From NCBI RefSeq assembly GCF_000524195.1, contig NW_020170389.1:692964-756963 (forward strand): DNA of 64,000 nt, read 5' to 3'. Of this stretch, positions 1-10,000 are shown one piece after another. The notes beneath the pieces are model-generated. The model was given only the letters and a program-made list of their open reading frames with translations, did no database searches and was not told where the DNA came from. Every line of letters starts with the position of its first letter. Within the stretch, counting starts at the first letter, position 1. This DNA is from Echinococcus granulosus. Lineage: Eukaryota; Platyhelminthes; Cestoda; Cyclophyllidea; Taeniidae. The position numbers and the translations under genes are program-made.

Positions 1-196
1 GGTATCGTAAGCACTGCTTTGAAGACAGCTTAAAGATGCTTCATTTTTGAAAGTGTGACGACGCATAATTAAAATGAATAGCCCCAAGCTGGCCGAATTA
101 TTACCCCGGAGGTACCGGCTCCCCACTTTCCTCACCGTTGGGATTGAATTCTCTGTACGCTTGTATATAAATTAACCTAAAATTTATATTATTTAG

Positions 197-3100
197 TACA
201 ATGCTGAAAAGATATCTCTGCCACCTGCGGTATTCTTGTCGGGAGGCTTTGAAGAATTCGAAAAACGCTACCCCTCTTTAGTTTCTTCGACGGTACCTTC
301 CTCTTATTCATCAATGACATCCAAGCCATCTGGTAAATATTTTGTTAAATTCTTACTTCGGTTATACTTCCGCAGATTCTCGTTTATTATACGTGCGGTT
401 CCGCCGTTATCTCAATGACCATACCGCCAAAGCAATGTGATTTAAACAGCCCACTTTAAATTCGTATGCACGATTGACAGATTTTCTGTCAACTGATTTG
501 TTTTTTTTTAAGATCAAATAGGCTATCCCACTGTCGCCGATGTTTCCGGATGTATTTCCTCTACAGTACCGTCAAGTTATGGGAACAGTTATCTGGAACC
601 TGAAGACCCATTAGGAAATACTAAAACTCTCTCTTATGGTGAATTGGCAAAAATGCTCAAGACTAATGAGTCCACCGTGGCTTCCAAATTGGCTTCCAAC
701 GAGCCAAGTTCCAAACTACTAGAAAATTACGCCATGGAAACGTCGCGTAAGCCTGCGGTAAGGCTGATGTCTCCATTTCAATTGCAACCAATTATCATCC
801 TTCTGAGTTATTGGAATCTGTTCACGTGTGAATTTTTCAGTGGAACAGCGATATTTGTCGGAATCATTTAACAAGTAGTCATTGGTTTTTGCATCACACT
901 GGGCCAATTCTTAAACAGCTCATTTTTAGGGATACAACCATCAGTAATGGATGATAATTGAATATGGCACCAGTGGGATTAAGCTTTAGCTTCTTCAGAC
1001 TCGAATGTGTGCATTTAATCTTGTTTTGGAATGACGTGGCTAAGATTTTATGTTGTGGCTAAACTTTAATATATCGAGCAATGTTTCTAATTGCATACTT
1101 TGATTGCTTTGCTTGAACGACGGTATCCAGTTATACTTTAATTTCAATTGAACTGGTCGTTTAATCGTTTTAGATTGACCGGTCGACGAAGCCGCAATTA
1201 AATGTTTTAGCTGCACCTCTGAATAGGCAGCTGGCGTATGTAGTTTTTCAAAATATTTGTGGTTCTTTATCTTGTTGAACCCGAACATTTTTTGATGGTT
1301 CTATGTCTTTCAAAATAGCGCTTCATTTTACCTATTTCTATGATCACTTGTCAATTTATAGTTTATAGTTAGATTTGTGGAAAGTTTAGTCTGACAAAAA
1401 AGACATTTCTTAGAAGCATTTAAACTAGAAGAATTTGGTGAGTGGATCTGTGACCTCCTTTTCTGTTGCCACTTGAATCATTTATACTGTAATTAAAGTC
1501 TCACAAATCGCGTCTTTCTGTGTGGATTTCTTGTGTAAAGAAATATCTACTTTTTCCGTCCCCTTATAATGTGGAGCGAGTACCTCTTCATTCCTAAGTT
1601 TTTAATCAATTCTTTTTTTAGGGTTGAAGACGAAGAAACAGGGAGGAATAATGTTCCGGAGGTAAGGCATTGTTCAATCTCCATCCTTCACGTAATCATG
1701 TTCAGATAGATCGTTCAAAGAAGCCCCAAACCGCAGCACAAATTGGCAAGTAAGATCTTTGGCGTCTGACTGGCACTTTATTTATTTGCCAAAGAGTTAA
1801 GCGTCACGGTTTTTTTTTCAGGTCGAGGAGTATTAATGTTTGCCTATCAAAGTCAAACGGTGTGCTACCCATGCCCTTTTTCAGCAGTTTTTACACTGCC
1901 TTGTTAATGAGATAGGTATCAGTAAAATTTGTACTTGTATGCGGCGATTTCTTACACGTATCTTTCCGTTCTTTTTATACCAGCGTCAACTATACCATGG
2001 GTCGCCCTCCGAAGAGGTCTGAAAAATATGGGCAATACCTGCTACATGAACAGTACCCTGCAATGTCTGCTGCATACGCCTCAGCTATGGCGCTTCTTCA
2101 TAAAATCACAACCTTTTCAAGGTCTTCTAGTGCAATCATTCTCCGACTTTGTTTGCGAAATGTCCAATCATTCGCTACTTGAAGCTTACCCTCCAAAAGT
2201 GCTTAAAGTGAGTATTTATCGGTGACTAGGCATGCAGTACCAACAACAGTATGGAGCACTCCTAACAACCATACATCATATTTTTGCATTATTCTTGTAA
2301 TCTAATCATAAAATTAAATACTTCCCTCTGATTCGGCTGCTGAATTGCTACTTTCTTGCAGATTCCATGCCTTTACAGGAATTTTAAATAAGCATGGTAT
2401 TGTGATACATGCCACGCCACTTGTGGCTTTCGTTGTTTAAATAAAATATTTGATATGTTGTCGTGGGCTCTTAATATCCTTCTTTTTTTGAAATTTAGAA
2501 AAGTTTCGACAGGTTACATCCCATGTTTGCGGACGGCCAGCAGCAAGACAGTCATGAATTCTTAATGATTTTGTTGGACTCCCTACATGAAGAAGTAAAC
2601 AGGTCGAAGGTACTCCCTCACTCACATGAGCAATTGTGTGATGTAATTCGCATTAGCTTAGGATTATTTTTCTTTTGCCTTGCCAATAATACTTCAGTAT
2701 ATTTCATTCTCTTCGGGTTTCACCTTTATTTTTAGAAAAGAGAGCTTGGTAAAAAGCATGCCGAAGCAGAGCACGCTTCTGAAGAGTACTTGGCAGATCT
2801 TTCGTGGAGTCGAAACCGTGCAAGGGACGACTCCGTAATATTGGATTGGTTTAATGTATGTTTCGTGTCTCTTCGATGATATACACTGCTTCAATCGTAG
2901 TTGCACCTAATTTCGACTTAACTAGAGTACCACTATTGCCGATTCGGAGTAGTGTGTATGCAGATTTGTTTAAGCTATTGCAATCAATTGTGCGATTAGG
3001 CCACTTTTCGATGTTAAACCAAATTTTCTTGTCCGCGTAATGTTTACTTGTTGAATGCAGGAATCACCTTTGCAGATATTTTATCAAATTTCAGAACTGC

Positions 3101-4538
3101 GAAGCATGTATGTATTGCACAAATAAAATTCATCCTGAAGCTCCATATAAATTGCTTTTCAATTTTTTAGTTGGTTAAAAGTTCACAATATTCGTGTGAG
3201 CGATAAATATGAGTTCCAGAGTACACTATATATTACTTTTGTAATATAGGGACAACTACTATCAACAGTTCGATGTCTTACCTGCAACAGATGTTCTCAT
3301 GCATTCGATGAGTTTATGTACCTCTCATTGTCTATTCAGGGATCGGATTCCACAGATCTGGTAACAGTTCACCCTTCCTTTTTTCAATTTAACATCTCGC
3401 TAAAATTGTAAAAATTTCAAAAAATGCACACTGCCCTTAGTTACGGTTAGATTTCCAGGAGTTTATAGATTTGAGTTCCGGATGTCCTGTTTCTTTTTGT
3501 TTTTGTAGTAACTTAAGGATTTTTACATTAGTCTGGTCAGTTACCCTGGGCAGTAGAAGTATTTTCTGTACTCGTTTAATACTTTTTGTGGTATTTATTC
3601 CAACCTACTGTTAATTAGTACCACTTGTTAAATTATTTATAGCCCATCTGTTAAACTATTTTGATTCTTCGCAGATGAGGTGCATTGAAGAGTTTTTCAA
3701 ATCAGAAGAACTATCTGGTGAAAATCTTTGGCTGTGTCCTCAGTGCAAAATCCCTTGTGAGGCTGTGAAAACCTTCGGCATGTGGCGCCTCCCCGAATAT
3801 CTTATAATCCACCTAAAACGGTACGATAAGATAAAATCAGGAGATAATGTTGATTTTTGCCCATTTATTGTTTATAGTTCATATGCCTTTAATTGGCTTA
3901 TTATAAAACTCAGCCATCGATAATAGGTTAACATTTTACAGACGTTTCATCAGCTTCATAATGGCTAATACAATGTTTTTGTTGTTAAATCAGTCTAATT
4001 AACTTTGTTGCCCTTTCAGCTTTCGCTCATACACCACTTGTGAAAAGATTGACTCTTATGTACAGTTCCCTCTTACTGACCTCAATTTGTCGGCTTTTAT
4101 AAAAAGCAGGACTGTCTCTGTCTGCACATACGACCTCTACGGTGTTATTGTAAGCGTATTTTCACTCCCACTTATATGCTTTTTTGGGAAGGTCTAACTT
4201 TTGTCTGTTTCATAGAACCATCATGGATCTGTGCAGTCTGGTCATTGTAAGTTTAGAATATGCTTCGGTTCGTTGTATCCCACTTAAATGATTTTTTCTT
4301 TTATCACTCTGTAACTCCCAGATACGGCTTTTTGTTTCGATTTGGCTGACAATAAGTGGTGGAATTTCAATGATTCCCGTGTGACTGAACTATCAGAGGC
4401 CGAAATTCCGGTAAGTTGCTAGTTCTACATGTGTTAAGCAGTAATTCAATTGGTGACGATATTTTTTATCTTTTCTAGACTCGTGCAGCTTACGTCCTCT
4501 TCTACAAGCGTTCAAAGAGGTCTACAAAAACTGGATGA
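197..4538 (+). CDS. USP8: USP8-like ubiquitin carboxyl-terminal hydrolase, 5' end outside the window
   Basis: Cysteine protease that removes ubiquitin. In USP8/UBPY the rhodanese-like domain precedes the USP domain and the enzyme acts on endosomal cargo. Exons read: 197-332 (end of rhodanese domain, [14 protein letters not shown]), 513-757, 1622-1661, 1706-1749, 1822-1859, 1984-2207 (Cys box [18 protein letters not shown]), 2499-2609 (QQQDSHEFL), 2736-2855, 3250-3360 (CLTC zinc-ribbon half), 3675-3820 (CPQC half, then HLKR), 4020-4149, 4216-4246, 4322-4410 (SGHYTAF with the catalytic His, then NDSRV with the third triad residue) and 4479-4538 (AAYVLFYKR, stop TGA). Phases agree at every junction except 757/1622, where one base is unaccounted for, so a small exon or another donor is missing. 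About 507 residues lie in the window. The linker between the two domains is roughly 130 residues, far shorter than in human USP8. Several introns are under 80 nt (44, 72, 66, 68). Confidence 0.9.
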
Positions 4539-7047
4539 TTAAATCATTGGCCTATTGTTGGCCACTTTTTAGCTCTTTCTGTTATTCAGATTCCCATGCC
4601 TGACATTTGTATTTACGATTGGGCATTTTGAATACCTCTTATGAAATGAATTAATTCATTCCTTTACGATCCTCTCGAATGCACCCAGAAGGTTCACTTT
4701 TTGTTCCTTTGAGATGGACCTTGTCCCGTTCCAGTGCCTCAGAAGGAAAACTTTTTGAGTGGATATTTGGAGTTGCTGAGCTCTAGAAATATGTTTTCGT
4801 CAAACTTGGTAAAAGCACTACTGACCTATGCAATAATTGGTATTTTCATATTCTATTTATTGAGGGCATAAGTTCTCACTTGACCGGAAATCCATCCCCA
4901 TTTAATTTGTAGCAACAGCATGTCTCGGTTTTTGGTTATGCTTGTTAGCTAGAAATGTGACAGCTATTTTGAGAGCCAAAATGAACTACGTCTTCGAGTC
5001 CCGAGATTATGTTTTCTACATATGAGGAGTAGGGCTTGGAGTGCTTTAACAGGGAGTTTGACCTTTCGTAACTTCAACTTTCGGTCTGTGTCAGGCAGGC
5101 CAGTAAACCTTACCACTGGAAGCCAGTTTTTTTCAGTTTGCTGCAGACTTGGCAGGCTTTAAAATGAAGAAAAACTGAGAGCGCTCCCTCATCTGCCTTG
5201 TGTGGGGCACAAATTCGTATTGCGTGGAATGATGTTAACTGCTATATTGCGCTATGCCACGGCAAGAGTAATGCTAGTCACCACATCCACCTCAAGTTCC
5301 TACGCTTTTCACGTTACTGAATCACTTATTTCACCTAACGGTCAGGTAGATTTCAAGGTTTCCCAACGGTAATAAAATATGGCCGGCCTTGGGATGGCAT
5401 TAGTTTGTAGCTAAAAAGAAGCGGGAACACTGTTAAGGAAGTAGGTAATCTGCAGAACATAACACATCTTGAGGAAATAAGCGTTCCTTTACCGGGACAT
5501 AGACAGTTCTGCTATTCTTCTTGTATAGATAGTAGAGATGAAACTGGGAGAAATGCTACCTGTCTCCGTGCTCTCAACCATTATGTCGCGACGTTCCACA
5601 AAACTGTTTATATTTAGACAAATTTGGCTACTCAGTAACATCCCCCGCTAGCGTACAGAAGATACTCTTTAGTCAACTTGGTGGCTATCTCCCATTGGGA
5701 AGTGGCACTTTATCAAACAAGCTCGAATGCGCGTTTGCTTTCGCTCATCACTCCGTTTGGCAAACAGAACGTTCTAACCCATAAGATTGTAAAACTTTCC
5801 TTTGGAAAATATACCTTACTGATTTGTCGTAAAGTAGCATCATAGCATTCCATGAAAATCTGGCCAACAAAAATTTGGAATTATCGAGACAATTGTCAGT
5901 TGGCCATAAAAATGGTCAATAAAGTCCGCCTGTCAAACGAAATCCATTTAGTGGAATTCTCTGTATTTTTAACATTCTAAAACAGCATTTTTTGTGCTTT
6001 ATGAGAATTGTATGAATAAAGACTTAAATGGAAACCAGAAGCCGGAAAATTAATGGATTTCTAAAAACTGCAGGAGTGAAGAGTGAATAATGAAGATCAC
6101 AACGTGCTTTTTCACATTATCAATGAGGCTCTTAGGGTCAGTGACCCAAATCATACGAAGTAATCGGAATTAGGGGTAAACCCGTGGACTAGAATAGGTA
6201 GTCAAAGCAAAAATTATTTCTTAACATGAATGTAATGCTTTGAAATGGTTAAAATGTTGCGTATAAGTACAGGACCGTAAAAAGTTCAGACATTTGCTAA
6301 AGATGTCTTATTAATTTGGCTGTAAACACCCTCACATGTACACATGCAATTGAGTGCAGTGAAAACGCTATCTGCCTCAGTGGTTTTTTTTTCGAAGAGC
6401 TAATGCATCTTATACACAAACCGATTCTGGCTGAATCCTCTTTAATGTTTCGCAAAATGTGGCATAGTCCGTTAGCCGCATTTTAGAAAAAAGCGCTTTA
6501 AATTTTTACATGAAATAGTTGTTCTGACAGTTTGCTATATTGATGCGTTTTGAATTCCGCTTGCCAAAATTATATTTTGAATATCTGAATGAACGGTATA
6601 AACGACACATTGAACCACGAGTTGTCGTCCTTTAAAGGTAGAACAAAGTCTCCTTCATATCTTAAATTGGTATTCCAATGCATGAAAAGTTAACTGAACA
6701 CACGATTAGAAGTTACACGCTTCCTGATTTGGTTAGCCTACGCACACGCAACGGAGAGACTGCAGCAGCTGCAAGCGCACGGTCGTACTGGCCATATCGA
6801 TTGGCTGGTGCTTCTGCAGAAGAGGGACTATAAACGTGCAACCAACTATCGATCGGGTGGTCATAGTCTCCTGCTCCGATTGGTTGAAAATATACGCATC
6901 TGTGTGGCCGCAATATCGAAGCGTCAGTGCACAAAATCCCTGACAGAACAGCGTTGCCCCACAGCGCACACGAAGTCCACGGGTCACATCCTACCTCAAA
7001 CTTCTTATCCTCTCCTGCCTTTTAACTTTGTTACGAATCTACAAACA
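4539..7047. other. Intergenic: USP8 3' region and tropomyosin upstream region
   Basis: No protein-coding exon was recognised. The first canonical AATAAA after the USP8 stop is at 5371-5376, about 0.8 kb downstream, so either the 3'UTR is long or a variant signal is used. The 330 bases before the tropomyosin start (about 6715-7047) are richer in G+C and CpG than their surroundings and are the likely promoter and 5'UTR. Short ORFs there on both strands overlap each other and show no domain. Confidence 0.5.
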
Positions 7048-10000
7048 TGGATTCCATCAAAAAGAAGATGATGGCAATGAAATTGGAGAAAGAAAATGCA
7101 TTGGAAAAGTAAGTCATTTTATTGCAGTTAGTTTGATTGAACTTCTATGCGCTCCAGTAGACGCTGAGGGGCGAAAATATTACCTTCTTAACACTAGCGA
7201 ATTTCAGTGAGAGACTACGACCGCCTTAGTCTTCAAAAGAGAATATATCATCCAATTTCAGAAAGAATCGTAGCAACATCTGAGCTTGTCAGTTTAGGAA
7301 GGTATCTTTACAATGAACCCGTTTAAGCTTTCGATAGAGTGGGTCTCCACACGCCTAAACAATGATTGTGTAAATAGGTTTTGGACTGCTTTAAAAAGCA
7401 CAAAATGACTATTTTTTTGTGGTATGAAATCCAATAAGCATTGCGTATTAGGTTTTACTTAAGCATATTATAAATTGGGTGGCTAAATTACAACGCTTGT
7501 GGTGGTTATTACGGCAACGATCTAAGCTCAAGATTTAAATATTCCATCAAGAAATCGAAATTCACCAAGAAATTACATGACTAAAAATTCCGAATTACTT
7601 CACCGCTTATCAAATTGAGCGAATAAGCTTAAAAGCTTGCTGATGTAGAGATCAGATACATTTTATTGTAAATCTACAACATTAGGAAAAGAAATAGTAT
7701 ACCAATACATAAGTGGCTTATGAAGTGATAGGAATGCACGAATTAAGGGCATATATTCAGCAGGTGGTTTTGCGACATTTAAAGGCATCCATAAGGAATC
7801 TAGTGGATTCAGTCGCGCGATATCTTTAATTGGTGCAATGGATAGATGATGATGTTGATGATCGGCACACCTTTTTTGAAGGGCCATAAATCTCGAAAAT
7901 CAACTCAAGGAGAAGGCCAAAGATTTTGAGAAGAAAGAAGAAGAGATGAATGACTGGCTCTCTAAAGTGAAGAACATTCAGACTGAAGTAGACACCGTAC
8001 AAGAGTCTCTCCAGGAAGCGATTAGCAAACTCGAAGAAACCGAGAAGCGTGCGACAAACGTGAGTTGATTGTGCTTAGAATAACCGTGTAGAGGCACCTA
8101 GAGAGCTCACTTGCGACTACCACGTTACTTATTGCTATGGAATAAGTCACTCTATTTTCGTAAAATATGTTTAGTCCACATCAAAATGGTCTATTTAAAA
8201 TAATACGAGTTTGGTATTAAGACGGTTTGCGTCAGTAAAATTTTAGAACTTGGATTGTACTTTTCTAAATGTTGAACACTCATTCCAATAACAATGAAAA
8301 ATCGGAATTACTTTTAATAAGTTCTAAAGTGCAATATTGGTATGGTAGTGGTGCACATGAGACGTGAATGCACGGTAGTTGTCAAAAAGATTCCGCGCCC
8401 CAACTCAAACACGGGCTTTGGATTAATGTTCAAAATCTATGTAAACCTGGAAAGAATACAGTATGCCTTAATATTATAATGCTTAGTAAAAACGACATTG
8501 GTGGCGATGGCCTCTTTGTTTAAGTCAACAATCTAGTTACTGTGCAAAACAATCTCTGGTAATGGATTTGCCTTCTGGTATTGATACGGTCAAAAGCAAG
8601 ATATCTGCGATGATTCAGAAGAAAGAACATTTGGAAAGGGAGATTGCACTCAAAATGGACGCGATTGATAGCGAGCGCCGCAAAAAGGAGGCCGTAATTT
8701 AGCATAGTAGTTGTCTGATGGATTGTTTTTTTACTACAAAATGCTTAACACTTGTGTCATTCCCATGACGATTTTGGAGTCGAGTCTTTTTTTAATGTAG
8801 TTTAGTAGGGTCTGCCCAAAATTCGGATTATAGTGTTTAACTTCTTGTCTTCTCCGTAGGCCGAAGCCGAAGTTGCTGCTATGACCCGTCGCATTCGGCT
8901 TTTGGAGGAAGATTTTGAACAGTCTAGTGGCCGTCTTACTGAAACATCTACTAAGCTTGACGATGCTAGCAAAGCTGCTGAGGAGAGCGAAAGGTATTGC
9001 CTGTGCTATTGAGTGCTTCATATTGTAATCTGCTGCATATTTGCATGCTTTGTTATGTCATCTGCATGTATTTAGTGCACGCTGGCGTTTAAATAATCAA
9101 CAAGGCGCTGATGAGATGAAAATTACTGAGTTAGAACGCTCTATTGAGGCTGCATCCTTGGCTACTCAGGAATCTGTGTGGAAATATGAGGAGGTATTTT
9201 GTGGCTTTAAGCCATTTGCATCTCTCTGCTGTCACCTGTCATTAAGCTGTGGTCTGTCTATAGCGTGAAAGAATATAGCAGTTTAATTCAAATAATAGTG
9301 TTACCTAATTTAATTCTGATCGCGCGTGCAGGAATCGAAAAACCCTTGAGACCAGGTCTATTTCTGACGATGAACGAATGGCCCAACTAGAAGAACAGGT
9401 AAAGGAGGCGAAGTACATCGCTGAAGATGCCGAACGGAAATACGATGAAGCAAGTAGACTTATTTTTCCTCATTTCTGGAAATTAATCTGCTAGGATTTA
9501 TTCTTAAATGTGCGGTTCTTGATTTTATAAGTCCTTTGACTCAGGTTAGTAAATATATTTTACGCCTGTTTTTAACCATTTTTTTCAATTCCAGGGACTA
9601 GAACACATTAGATTTTGTTGTCCGGTTCTCCTAATCTGTTTACCACATTATTGAAATATTATTTTTTTAGGCTGCTCGCCGCTTGGCAGTGACCGAGGTC
9701 GACTTGGAGCGAGCGGAGTCTCGTTTGGAAACCTCGGAGAGGTAACCTCGAAGGCAACGCAACCCACTTGACGGTCTTTTTACCCGTCTCCTGCACGCGC
9801 ATTTGTTTTTCTCTATTATCGTTCAGCACGTTGCACGAATCTTAATAGCATGCCTGTCATCTTTCTCCTTACTCTTTGGCATTGAAGACAATGAAGAGGA
9901 TTATTGCTGCTCAGCAAACTTTAGCTACCGCAGAGGAGAAGGCACAAACAATTGAGGTGTGAGTTGCCAAAAATTGTAGCAGAGACGAATTTCAGACCCG

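Noticed and set aside
1929..1983. Upstream ORF running into the USP8 Cys-box exon
   Set aside because: The CAG at 1981-1983 is the acceptor; phase with exon 1822-1859 fits a start at 1984. The earlier codons are intron.
3060..3130. Exon-like [20 protein letters not shown] reading within the USP8 gene
   Set aside because: Joining 2855 directly to 3250 gives the expected conserved sequence (DWFN then [12 protein letters not shown]) without it, in the correct phase.
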